A stretch of 51,833 nt of DNA from an uncultured Acholeplasmatales bacterium (GTDB lineage Bacteria; Bacillota_I; Bacilli_A; ML615J-28; CAG-698), in assembly GCA_937877075.1 (NCBI GenBank), contig CALEGD010000071.1, forward strand, positions 1 to 51,833, written 5' to 3'. This document shows positions 1 through 6,799 of the stretch, in pieces. Position 1 is the first letter of the stretch; every line of letters begins with the position of its first letter. The translations under genes were made by a program, and so were the position numbers. Below the pieces are notes generated by a model. The model made no database searches and was not told the DNA's origin. It saw only the letters and a program-made list of their open reading frames with translations.

Positions 1-888
1 CAATGCCTCACTTAAATGTGCGGCATTTTTAATAACCTGTTTTTGGTATTCTTTGAATTCTTGACTTAAAGCTTCCTTAAAGCAAACAGCCTTAGCGCTT
101 ATGATATGCATTAGGGGACCGCCTTGAATACCGGGAAATACAGCTCGGTCAATCTTCTTAGAGAGTTCTTCGGAATTAGTAAGGATTATTCCCCCTCTTG
201 GTCCTCTTAATGTTTTATGGGTTGTAGAAGTGATGATATCAGGGTAATGAACCGGATTCTGATGTAAACCCGCAGCAACTAAACCGGCAATATGGGCCAT
301 ATCAACCATCAGATAAGCTCCGTATCTTTTCGAAATCTCGCCGATTCGTTTAAAGTCAATTTCACGAGAATAAGCACTGGCCCCAGCAACAATCAATTTT
401 GGCCGGATTATCTTAACTTGTTTTTCTAACTCATGATAATCAATTCTTTGCGTATCCTTGTTTACAAAATAAGGGTAAAACTTATAATCGATTCCAGAAA
501 AACTTAAGGGGTGGCCATGAGTTAAATGGCCTCCTTGATCAAGGGCCATCCCCATGACAAGATCACCGGAAGAAATTAATGCACGATAAGCGGCCATGTT
601 GGCACTGCTTCCGGAATGAGGTTGAACATTGGCATATCGAGCGCTAAAAAGTAGCCTTACTCTTTCTTTTGCAATGTTCTCAACCTCGTCAACAAACTCA
701 CAACCACCGTAATAACGTCTCCCAGGATACCCTTCCGCATATTTGTTTGTTAGAATCGATCCTTGCGCTTCTAAAACCGCCTTTGATACAAAGTTTTCCG
801 AGGCAATCAATTCAATATTATCCTGTTGACGTTTCCTTTCTTTTTGGATAATTTGATAAATTTCATAATCAGTTTGAATAAGGTTCAT
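1..888 (-). CDS. glyA: Serine hydroxymethyltransferase, 3' end outside window
   Basis: PLP enzyme interconverting serine and glycine with tetrahydrofolate, the main source of one-carbon units; cytoplasmic. The minus strand reads open from an ATG at 888 to base 1 (296 codons), so roughly the last quarter of a usual 410-420 residue protein lies beyond the edge. The N-terminus carries the family hallmarks NIELIASENF and YAEGYPGRRYYGG, and the PLP-lysine segment TSTTHKTLRGPRGG is present. The start has a strong ribosome binding site (TAGGAGGGA, about 5 bases upstream). The frameshifted Ptb/Pta-like gene ends only 37 bases upstream with no hairpin between, so the two were probably co-transcribed. 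Confidence 0.97.
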   Translation of the reverse strand, partial: MNLIQTDYEIYQIIQKERKRQQDNIELIASENFVSKAVLEAQGSILTNKYAEGYPGRRYYGGCEFVDEVENIAKERVRLLFSARYANVQPHSGSSANMAAYRALISSGDLVMGMALDQGGHLTHGHPLSFSGIDYKFYPYFVNKDTQRIDYHELEKQVKIIRPKLIVAGASAYSREIDFKRIGEISKRYGAYLMVDMAHIAGLVAAGLHQNPVHYPDIITSTTHKTLRGPRGGIILTNSEELSKKIDRAVFPGIQGGPLMHIISAKAVCFKEALSQEFKEYQKQVIKNAAHLSEAL

Positions 889-925
889 TTTTCCCTCCTA
901 AGCAAAAATATTATATCACATTACC

Positions 926-1764
926 CTATCCTAAACAAACTTTATTTATCTTAATAAATAATTTTTCCAGTATTATCAAAGTAAAATATATATTTTCCTT
1001 AGACTCATACAAGGAAAAATCAACGGCATAGCAATCTCTTCCAACTATCAAACTAGCAATCCTAACCTTAGAAAAAGCCCTAAGGGTATTTATAAAAACT
1101 CTCGTCATCTCATAATTCTTCATAATTAGGAGATTAACCCCGGAATTATAAATATTGAACTGGCTTTCACGGGAAAGAAAACGGGAAAGTTCATAAACGC
1201 CCTGTACTTCTACATCGCCAATTTTACTTTCCTTCACCAAGACTTTTAAAATATTTCCTTCCAGAACTTCGTTCTTACTGTTTGAAGCAATTAATACAGT
1301 ATTTATCTTTTTGATATCAAGATTTTTCATTACCTTCCGTGCCTGAATAATTGCATTCTTCTTCTCTTCAAAATCAACATAGTAATTACGGTTTAAATTA
1401 CTGATCATAAAGAACTTTCTTATATTCGGTAAATCAATAATATCAACGCTTCCGAGAGAGAGACAATCCTTTGCCCTCAGAACATTAAGTTGATACATTT
1501 CCGGAAGATCTCCGAAAATTACAAAGTCTGCCTCTTTTTCCTCAAGCAAACTTCTTGCATGATCAACCGCTTCTACATCCAATAAAAAATGCCGTATCTC
1601 AAATCTTCGGCGGTCAACATTTTCCAAGTAACAGGTTTCTATGATTTTATTTTTATCACCTATCAGAACACTTAAAGAATGTAAGACCCCATCCCAAGTG
1701 CAGCGGCTTCAGCCATAGCTCTTAATAAATTCTTTTGATAAGGCATCATCGCCAGGATTCGCAT
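926..1764 (-). pseudogene. Phosphate butyryl/acetyltransferase-like gene with a frameshift
   Basis: Reads as a distant member of the phosphotransacetylase/phosphotransbutyrylase family (acyl-CoA + phosphate to acyl phosphate). The N-terminal piece starts at ATG 1764 behind AAGGGGTG and continues through a segment ending AEAAALGMG, then hits TAA about 30 codons in. The remaining 233+ residues continue one frame away. Adding one base to the G-run at 1687-1690 joins them as ...LGMG-VLHSLSVLIGDKNKI..., matching the family's usual ILVGDKEKI step, for about 279 residues in total, a normal length. The C-terminal part is also diverged: the usual SRADS-type segment is not recognisable. It could be a true decaying gene, programmed frameshifting or an assembly error at a homopolymer. 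A shorter product could start at TTG 1627. Next gene downstream is glyA. Confidence 0.7.
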
Positions 1765-1781
1765 AACCACACCCCTTTTCT

Positions 1782-1787
1782 ATTATA
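1782..1787 (-). promoter_or_regulatory. -10 box (TATAAT) for the Ptb-like/glyA unit
   Basis: TATAAT lies 17 bases before the ATG at 1764, inside the T-rich tail of the terminator of the preceding gene. No convincing -35 is visible; the expected position falls inside the terminator hairpin. Confidence 0.4.
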
Positions 1788-1792
1788 TAAAT

Positions 1793-1815
1793 AAAAAAAG
1801 GCGAATTACGCCAAA
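1793..1815 (-). terminator. Rho-independent terminator
   Basis: Stem GGCG/CGCC (1800-1803 with 1809-1812) with a 5-base loop, followed on the minus strand by seven Ts. It sits just after the 60-residue membrane protein gene. Confidence 0.75.
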
Positions 1816-1827
1816 TCCTGTCATTAT

Positions 1828-2010
1828 TCACTTTTTATTAAAAAGCTTCATCCAACCCCAAGCAAAAACTATTACCCCAAAATAACCGATGGCAATAAAG
1901 CCTATGGTTTTCGCAGACTCGGGTAAATTTTCTGATTTTGAAGAAATTACGATAATCCCGGCAAAAGCAACTAAACCGAGAAGTATGGCGAGGACAGCTA
2001 ATTTTTTCAT
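1828..2010 (-). CDS. Small two-helix membrane protein, unknown function
   Basis: A 60-residue protein with a charged start (MKK), a hydrophobic helix at residues 4-23, a polar linker (SSKSENLPESAK) and a second helix at about 35-54, ending in basic LFNKK. Not recognised. It starts 5 bases after the GDPD-like gene ends and is followed by a clear terminator, so it is the last gene of a two-gene unit. Both helices and the tidy operon placement support a real gene, but there is no catalytic motif. Confidence 0.65.
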   Translation of the reverse strand: MKKLAVLAILLGLVAFAGIIVISSKSENLPESAKTIGFIAIGYFGVIVFAWGWMKLFNKK

Positions 2011-2015
2011 ATAAA

Positions 2016-2729
2016 TTACTCCAATATACTAGTAGTTATATAATCTATTCCGTAAGTTTCCAGTTCTCGGGCATTGGTTTCATCATTGATTGCCCAAGCG
2101 TTAACTTCCAAATTATGGTGATGGAAGAGATCAATTAATTGTTTTTTTAGATCTTGATATTCAAGAACCAAACCGGCATTAATCTCCAAACACAAATCAA
2201 GAACTTCTTCACGATATTGTTCAGCCCCATACTGTAAATAAATGGTTGGGGAAAGATCGCGAATCTTTTTTAAATTCAAAAAATTTGAAGAGAGAATTAC
2301 GACCTTATCCAAATAATCAAAGTCCTCAATCTCATCAAGCAAATTTTGAATCTGCGGATAATTTAGATCACATTTAAGATTAATAAAAGCCCGTTTACGA
2401 TATTTCTTACAGATAAAAAGCAAATCTTTAAGTGTAGGAATACGAAGATAAGCTTTTGGACACTGGGTATTCATCTCATAAAGAGGGATTTCTAAAAGTT
2501 CTTTATAGGTAGAATCAAGAATAATCTTATTAATCGGAGCAATGCTTTGAGTATTTTTTTCATGACAGATCACAAACACATTGTCCTTAGTCATGATTAG
2601 ATCGCCTTCAATTCCATAATAGGAACGATTTCCGGCGGCGATAAATGCTGCCACCGTGTTTTCTTTTTCATAGCCACTTAAACCACGCAGCGCAACATAT
2701 CTAGTAGTGGCCAATTTATTAATTTCCAT
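2016..2729 (-). CDS. GDPD-family protein lacking the first catalytic His
   Basis: Glycerophosphodiester phosphodiesterase fold (hydrolysis of glycerophosphodiesters to glycerol-3-phosphate and an alcohol); 237 residues, soluble, the normal length for a cytoplasmic UgpQ-like enzyme. Visible motifs: ENTVAAF, GIEGDL and TKDN (the usual ExD metal ligands), ICHE for the usual HD, and the C-terminal NAWAINDETNAREL with YGIDYITT. The near-universal HRG at the N-terminus is instead LRG (VALRG, residues 12-16), removing one of the two catalytic histidines. It may therefore be inactive, altered in mechanism or a binding protein. A consensus promoter lies immediately upstream, giving an almost leaderless mRNA. 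A second, intact GDPD lies at 17115-18122. Confidence 0.85.
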   Translation of the reverse strand: MEINKLATTRYVALRGLSGYEKENTVAAFIAAGNRSYYGIEGDLIMTKDNVFVICHEKNTQSIAPINKIILDSTYKELLEIPLYEMNTQCPKAYLRIPTLKDLLFICKKYRKRAFINLKCDLNYPQIQNLLDEIEDFDYLDKVVILSSNFLNLKKIRDLSPTIYLQYGAEQYREEVLDLCLEINAGLVLEYQDLKKQLIDLFHHHNLEVNAWAINDETNARELETYGIDYITTSILE

Positions 2730-2739
2730 CTTAACCTCT

Positions 2740-2768
2740 ATTATACTTTAATTATATTAAAAATACAA
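2740..2768 (-). promoter_or_regulatory. Sigma-A-type promoter of the GDPD-like gene
   Basis: TTGTAT (2763-2768), 17-base spacer, TATAAT (2740-2745). Only 10 bases separate the -10 from the ATG at 2729, so the transcript should begin within about 3-5 bases of the start codon. Confidence 0.65.
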
Positions 2769-2776
2769 AGAATAAT

Positions 2777-2796
2777 GCTCAAACAAAAGCTTGAGC
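2777..2796 (-). terminator. Hairpin after tRNA-Gln(CTG)
   Basis: Inverted repeat GCTCAA/TTGAGC with an 8-base loop, followed on the minus strand by a T-rich but interrupted tract. Plausible terminator of the tRNA unit. Confidence 0.5.
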
Positions 2797-2814
2797 AAAG
2801 TTAACCTTCTATTT

Positions 2815-2886
2815 CAGGACCAGGAGGATTCGAACCTCCGAATGATTGGGTCAGAGCCAATTGCCTTACCGCTTGGCGATGGTCCT
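2815..2886 (-). tRNA. tRNA-Gln (anticodon CTG), CCA not encoded
   Basis: Cloverleaf on the minus strand: acceptor AGGACCA/TGGTCCT, D-arm GCCAAGCGGTAAGGC, anticodon stem ATTGG/CCAAT around loop CTCTGAC (anticodon CTG), and T-arm with GGTTCGAATCC. The discriminator G is followed by AAA, so CCA must be added enzymatically, unlike its two neighbours. It shares the D-arm with the adjacent tRNA-Gln(TTG), suggesting tandem duplication. Confidence 0.93.
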
Positions 2887-2892
2887 ATATAT

Positions 2893-2911
2893 AAAAAAGT
2901 GCTTAAAGCAC
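2893..2911 (-). terminator. Terminator-like hairpin between the two tRNA-Gln genes
   Basis: Stem GTGCT/AGCAC (2899-2903 with 2907-2911), 3-base loop, followed on the minus strand by six Ts. It lies directly after the CCA of tRNA-Gln(TTG) and should terminate or attenuate transcription before tRNA-Gln(CTG), or act as a processing signal. Confidence 0.55.
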
Positions 2912-2915
2912 AAAA

Positions 2916-2990
2916 TGGCAGGGCTAGATTGATTCGAACAATCGAGTGACGGAGTCAAAGTCCGTTGCCTTACCGCTTGGCTATAGCCCT
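2916..2990 (-). tRNA. tRNA-Gln (anticodon TTG), CCA encoded
   Basis: Minus-strand cloverleaf: acceptor AGGGCTA/TAGCCCT, D-arm GCCAAGCGGTAAGGC, anticodon stem ACGGA/TCCGT around CTTTGAC (anticodon TTG), T-arm with TTCGAATC, discriminator G and encoded CCA. This is the main glutamine tRNA. Confidence 0.96.
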
Positions 2991-2995
2991 ATAAA

Positions 2996-3080
2996 TGGTG
3001 GTGGGGGGCAGATTCGAACTGCCGAACTCGGAGAGAGTGGATTTACAGTCCACCGCGTTTAGCCACTTCGCTACCCCACC
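2996..3080 (-). tRNA. tRNA-Tyr (anticodon GTA), CCA encoded
   Basis: Minus-strand tRNA of 85 bases with acceptor GGTGGGG/CCCCACC, anticodon stem GTGGA/TCCAC around CTGTAAA (anticodon GTA), the long variable arm typical of bacterial tRNA-Tyr (CTCTCCGAG region), T-arm with GTTCGAATC and encoded CCA. First of the three-tRNA unit. Confidence 0.97.
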
Positions 3081-3105
3081 AAATGCAGTACTTGACTGCT
3101 TATAT

Positions 3106-3134
3106 ATTTTACTATAAACGAAAGGAAAAATCAA
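3106..3134 (-). promoter_or_regulatory. Promoter of the tRNA unit
   Basis: TTGATT (3129-3134), 17-base spacer, TAAAAT (3106-3111) on the minus strand, 26 bases before tRNA-Tyr. A small GCAGT/ACTGC inverted repeat at 3085-3099 lies in the short leader. Confidence 0.65.
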
Positions 3135-3182
3135 GGCTTTTTTTTATTTTCTCACCATTTATCTTCTTTATTCAATCAATAA

Positions 3183-4133
3183 TTACTTCTTTGGAAAAGC
3201 TTTCCTTAAGACTTCCATATTATGTTCCATAATGGAAAAATAATCAAGTCCAACCTTTTCCTCTTCCGAGGTAATGGTTGCAAGATTATGAAGTGTCAGT
3301 TTGTTTTCCAATGGTAATTTAAGAGAATTCAAGTACTGATTTATAATCGAAGATTCTAATTCATTTTTAGTAATACAAATATATCTAATACCTAATTCCT
3401 TCGCTTGTTCTATTTTCTTCTGCATTTCCGCCGGGGCAATATCATTACTCTCATTATCGGTTCTAAGCCTAATCCTTTTGATTCCATATGCATCATCCCA
3501 ATAAGCGTAAGCATCATGATCAATCATGATAGTTTTATTAACGATATCTTCAGAAGAAACCATTTCCCGGAATTCTTGATCTAATTCCGTAAATTTATTC
3601 TTCAAATCTTCAGAATTCCTATTAAAATTGGCTTTCTGAGTTTCCGTAAGCTCAAAGGTTTCAAACAAAGCATCAAGAATCGTATCAGTGATAGTTTTCA
3701 TTCGATTCGGATCCAACCAGATATGGGCATCATAAAAGACGCCTTGATGGTCGTCCTCTTCATGATGGTGGTGAACATTATCGCTGTTCACCTCAATCAG
3801 TGAAAGATTTTTTGAAACCTGAACTGCTGCTACTTCCGAAAGTGTAGAATCAACAGAATCTTCGATCATCCACTCTAAACCAAGACCGACGTAAAAAATC
3901 ACTTTGCTGCGGGCCATACTCATAATATCCTTAGGATTTAGTTCATATGAATGAACATCTTTTCCCCGAGGATAAACGGAACGAACAACAAATTCCTCCT
4001 CTACAATATTCTTAACAATAAATTCGAGCGGATAGATCGATGTATAAATGTCAACTTGAACTTCATCGCCGTTACAACCGTTCAAAAGAAGCATGCTCAA
4101 AAGTATCATCTTTAAGATCAATAGTTTTTTCAT
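3183..4133 (-). CDS. Zinc/manganese ABC transporter substrate-binding lipoprotein (ZnuA/AdcA type)
   Basis: Cluster A-I solute-binding protein that captures Zn2+ or Mn2+ outside the membrane for an ABC importer; 316 residues. The N-terminus is a lipoprotein signal (MKK, hydrophobic core, LLNGC with lipidated Cys20). Candidate metal ligands: His61 (DVHSYE), His137 (AHIWLDP) and His206 (IDHDAY). A His-rich flexible loop (HHHH at 121-124, then acidic residues) points to zinc rather than manganese. No permease or ATPase gene lies in the window, so partners must be elsewhere. The 5' end overlaps the yabQ 3' end by 62 bases, yet the MKK start is needed for the signal peptide. No zinc-uptake-regulator operator is obvious. 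Confidence 0.9.
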   Translation of the reverse strand: MKKLLILKMILLSMLLLNGCNGDEVQVDIYTSIYPLEFIVKNIVEEEFVVRSVYPRGKDVHSYELNPKDIMSMARSKVIFYVGLGLEWMIEDSVDSTLSEVAAVQVSKNLSLIEVNSDNVHHHHEEDDHQGVFYDAHIWLDPNRMKTITDTILDALFETFELTETQKANFNRNSEDLKNKFTELDQEFREMVSSEDIVNKTIMIDHDAYAYWDDAYGIKRIRLRTDNESNDIAPAEMQKKIEQAKELGIRYICITKNELESSIINQYLNSLKLPLENKLTLHNLATITSEEEKVGLDYFSIMEHNMEVLRKAFPKK

Positions 4134-4593
4134 CTGCTTTTTTCCTTTTAAATATTTTTCTAAACTTATGCTTTATCCAATTAAAAGTTTTCTTTCGAGG
4201 CAAAAGTTTTCTAAAGAAATTTATTACCTCTTTAGGTATAACAATTATAATAATAAGTTTTTTGACCCTTTGATAGATTTTTCCTAAAAAGCGATCACAT
4301 CGAGCTAGATCAATTTGAAGTTGCTTAGAAAAATACGAAATATGAATCAAAGCTCCGATTACGAAAAAACCGAAAGCATAGATTGTTAAGGCACCGTTGG
4401 TTACCTTCATCATATATATGGTTGCCAGGTAAGCAAGACCAAGCCAAAAGAATAATTGGAAAATATAACTCAAGACTTGGTTAATCCTACATTTTTTTAA
4501 AACATAGTTTAGAATATCGTCCATTACAGCCAGAAAATAACCGAAAACCAAAAAGTAAATTATCCAGATTATTTGTTCGCGAACACCGATCAT
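4072..4593 (-). CDS. yabQ: YabQ-like spore cortex membrane protein
   Basis: In B. subtilis YabQ is a membrane protein needed for spore cortex assembly. The 173-residue protein has hydrophobic helices at about 7-30, 42-62 and 68-85, with the family pattern of an acidic loop near the first helix (VMDDILNYV) and a TNGALTIYAFGFFVIGA stretch matching the NGexRxYxflG core of the YabQ family. The basic tail (RKIFKRKKAD) is unrelated in detail. The ATG overlaps the yabP TGA (ATGA), the same order as in Bacillus. No divIC follows; instead the 3' end runs 62 bases into the metal-binding lipoprotein gene. Assignment rests on motif pattern plus synteny. Confidence 0.75.
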   Translation of the reverse strand: MIGVREQIIWIIYFLVFGYFLAVMDDILNYVLKKCRINQVLSYIFQLFFWLGLAYLATIYMMKVTNGALTIYAFGFFVIGALIHISYFSKQLQIDLARCDRFLGKIYQRVKKLIIIIVIPKEVINFFRKLLPRKKTFNWIKHKFRKIFKRKKADEKTIDLKDDTFEHASFERL

Positions 4594-4883
4594 CGAAACA
4601 ATTTACTTAAGAATCCTTTTGTCTTTTCAATTTTCTGACGGCTAAGGTATTCAATTGAATTAATTTTGCCTGAAATTACCAAAACTTCCTTTTCTAAATC
4701 TAAGTTCTTCATTTCTAGTTCGTTGCCTCTTACCTGCATTTTACCTAGATTGGTTTCCAAGAAAAACTCATTGCTGTTCAGACTTTCCAATTTCTTCACT
4801 CCCGTAATATGAAGATCGCTTCGATTCTTCAAGACTATTTCTTGATTTCCAGTAATCGGAGTGAACTGATTCATAGGATTCAT
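4590..4883 (-). CDS. yabP: YabP-like sporulation protein
   Basis: YabP/YqfC family, small beta-rich proteins required for cortex formation and made in the mother cell in B. subtilis. A 97-residue protein with the family layout: EIVLKNRSDLHITGVKKLES, then FFLETNLGKMQVRGNELEMKNLDLE, and a final VLVISGKINSIEYL strand. The ATG at 4883 is chosen because GAGGTG sits 6 bases upstream; a GTG three codons earlier overlaps that site. Translationally coupled to yabQ (ATGA). Upstream lies CATATAAT (4901-4908), close to the sigma-E -10 of Bacillus, but an extended -10 for sigma-A (4926-4931) is also present, so sporulation control is unproven. Confidence 0.82.
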   Translation of the reverse strand: MNPMNQFTPITGNQEIVLKNRSDLHITGVKKLESLNSNEFFLETNLGKMQVRGNELEMKNLDLEKEVLVISGKINSIEYLSRQKIEKTKGFLSKLFR

Positions 4884-4900
4884 ATAATTCACCTCAATGA

Positions 4901-4931
4901 ATTATATGCTAGTCTTAGGGCATTTATTATA
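4901..4931 (-). promoter_or_regulatory. Possible yabP promoter(s)
   Basis: TGCTATAAT (extended -10; TATAAT at 4926-4931) overlaps the end of the upstream gene, and CATATAAT at 4901-4908 differs by one base from a sigma-E-type CATACAAT. No clear -35 for either. Confidence 0.35.
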
Positions 4932-5460
4932 GCAAATCTTGAAATCGGGCAGCAAACTCTAGGTAACTAATAACACGATAATCATATACGGGTTCACCGG
5001 GAGTTAAAATTGCAATTTCACTTTCATTTAAATACCTTTGAACCTTATTTGTTTGAGGAAAGATTAAAAGAATTTTTCTTGTTTTCTTCTCCAATACTTT
5101 ATATTCAAGAAAAGGAATTAATCTTTTCAAATACTTCATATTGGTATAACCTCGAGTAGGACTGCCTCCATATCTTAAGCACCAAGTATTTCTGCTATTA
5201 ATAGTAACAGAAGAATTGGCAGGGACATAAACCAATTTAATCAATAATTTATAATCCGAATTTTCAAGCTCGAAATCATAGATTTTATTATCCGTATCTT
5301 GCAGAAAAAAGGAATTAGACTTCCCTACCTCTTCCAGCAAGTCCCTGATCTTACGGTTTCGATACTTAAAAAAGATTACCGAAAAAATAATTGAGAAAAC
5401 AATAATAAGGAGGAGCGCTATGAGATAAATCTCAACCCCCGTTAGATAAATTACTTTCAT
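4927..5460 (-). CDS. Unknown membrane-anchored protein
   Basis: Not recognised. It has 177 residues: a short N-terminal segment outside, one strong helix at about 10-32 (IYLIALLLIIVFSIIFSVIF), then a basic stop (KYRNRK) and a cytoplasmic domain of about 140 residues with alternating hydrophobic strands, a CLRYGG turn and a C-terminal helix (ISYLEFAARFQDLL). The layout suggests a type of nuclease or regulatory fold, but no catalytic set can be named. A near-consensus promoter ends 9 bases before the ATG and there is no ribosome binding site, so translation is probably leaderless. It lies between an O-antigen-ligase-like gene and yabP. Confidence 0.75.
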   Translation of the reverse strand: MKVIYLTGVEIYLIALLLIIVFSIIFSVIFFKYRNRKIRDLLEEVGKSNSFFLQDTDNKIYDFELENSDYKLLIKLVYVPANSSVTINSRNTWCLRYGGSPTRGYTNMKYLKRLIPFLEYKVLEKKTRKILLIFPQTNKVQRYLNESEIAILTPGEPVYDYRVISYLEFAARFQDLL

Positions 5461-5469
5461 AGTATAAAT

Positions 5470-5498
5470 ATTATAGCCGATTCAAAAATTTTAGTCAA
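5470..5498 (-). promoter_or_regulatory. Near-consensus sigma-A promoter, leaderless arrangement
   Basis: TTGACT (5493-5498), 17-base spacer, TATAAT (5470-5475). The -35 overlaps the stop codon of the upstream gene, and the ATG at 5460 is 9 bases past the -10, where transcription should begin. Confidence 0.75.
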
Positions 5499-6796
5499 AT
5501 AATTTCCTTCTTATCTACCAGACAAGTCAGATAGATTGTCATAATAATAAAGATGATTGGATTATGCCAAGTACTATCCACCATACCATGAATTAACATC
5601 GAAAGAACAGCAAACAAAACTGAAATATTATAAAAATGATTCGGTTTTGCTTTTCTAAAGATTTGAATAAGATAGTTTCCGAAAGCTAGCAAACCAAAAA
5701 TTCCCATCGTTGCTAGATTCTGAATGATAATATTATGGTAATGTTTGAGAGAAGGCTTATATCCGTTGAAAACCAGATAGGGTGTTGATGTAAAGGAACC
5801 GGAACCAAAGAGAGGAAATTTTTTAAAAACACTTGCCCCGTATTTTAAAATTTCGATACGAGCTTTATCGTTGAACCACCCTCTTTCAGCCATCTGACTG
5901 AAATAATTAACGAACCCTTCGCGAATACTGGTGACGGAAAAGACAATTGCTAGAAAAAGCACCATCATACCCGCCATCACAAGAAGATTTCTTGTGAATC
6001 TTCTTCTATCCTTTACAAACTTTCTCATATAAAAAACCATTGGAATAAAGAGGATGGCAAGCGTCAAATAAGCCCCCTTACAGAAAGTAAGAATAATTAC
6101 TGCAATATCAATAATCAGAATAGGTAATAAGAAAATTCGTTTTTGGTTCTCTATATAAAGATAGATTGTCATCGGTATTAAAAGCAGATAAATCATCGCC
6201 AGTGTATTGCTGGCGCTCCAGCCAAGAAAAATATTTTTATTTAAAACTTCACCTTCATAAGTTAGCAAAAATATCAAAACCTGAATGCTTATAGCGATGC
6301 TGAGATAAGTTGCGCTTTTCCCAATAAATTTATAATCTTCTTTTTTTCTAATATTCCAAATGTAAAGGAAAAGCAAACAAAAGGCAGCATTTTGAGCAAT
6401 GCCGGACAAGCCATATGCCAGAGTCTCTTTCGTAATATTTACCATAGAGAGGATATTTGCAAGCAAAAAGATTATCATCGCAATAAGGATTGAGTTTTTA
6501 TATTTTAACCCCTGCCGATATAAATCAAAGAACATAAAAGGAACAATTATTCCACCGATTATCAGATATATTAAATAATTGTTTTCATAAGAAGTTTCAC
6601 GGTAATTGATAATTCCCGCAAAAATTATAGTTACAATATTAATCCTGGAAGCATCGGTCATGATAATTAAAACAATCGCGAGGGACGCATAGATTAATGC
6701 CGGAGTCTGAATTTTAAAATACCAACAAACCAAGGTGAAAAAATATGTCAGAATGATAAAATATTTATTATTTAAAAATTTTCTAATTAAACTCAT
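5495..6796 (-). CDS. O-antigen ligase/polymerase-like membrane protein (Wzy_C)
   Basis: Polytopic membrane protein of 433 residues with about 11-12 helices. The large central extracytoplasmic loop carries the Wzy_C/RfaL-type signature: RIEILKYG..., then FPLFGSGSFTSTP, then KHYHNIIIQNLATMGIFGL, with the HN pair expected in this superfamily. Such proteins join or polymerise lipid-linked glycans on the outer face of the membrane; in Gram-positive bacteria they act on wall glycopolymers or capsules. The gene begins 3 bases after yfhO-like ends, so the two are co-expressed. The polymer it acts on cannot be told from sequence; no other capsule genes are nearby. Confidence 0.82.
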   Translation of the reverse strand: MSLIRKFLNNKYFIILTYFFTLVCWYFKIQTPALIYASLAIVLIIMTDASRINIVTIIFAGIINYRETSYENNYLIYLIIGGIIVPFMFFDLYRQGLKYKNSILIAMIIFLLANILSMVNITKETLAYGLSGIAQNAAFCLLFLYIWNIRKKEDYKFIGKSATYLSIAISIQVLIFLLTYEGEVLNKNIFLGWSASNTLAMIYLLLIPMTIYLYIENQKRIFLLPILIIDIAVIILTFCKGAYLTLAILFIPMVFYMRKFVKDRRRFTRNLLVMAGMMVLFLAIVFSVTSIREGFVNYFSQMAERGWFNDKARIEILKYGASVFKKFPLFGSGSFTSTPYLVFNGYKPSLKHYHNIIIQNLATMGIFGLLAFGNYLIQIFRKAKPNHFYNISVLFAVLSMLIHGMVDSTWHNPIIFIIMTIYLTCLVDKKEII

Positions 6797-6799
6797 TTT

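Noticed and set aside
3085..3099. Small inverted repeat between the tRNA promoter and tRNA-Tyr as an operator
   Set aside because: Only 5 base pairs and located in the short 5' leader removed by RNase P; no supporting second copy.
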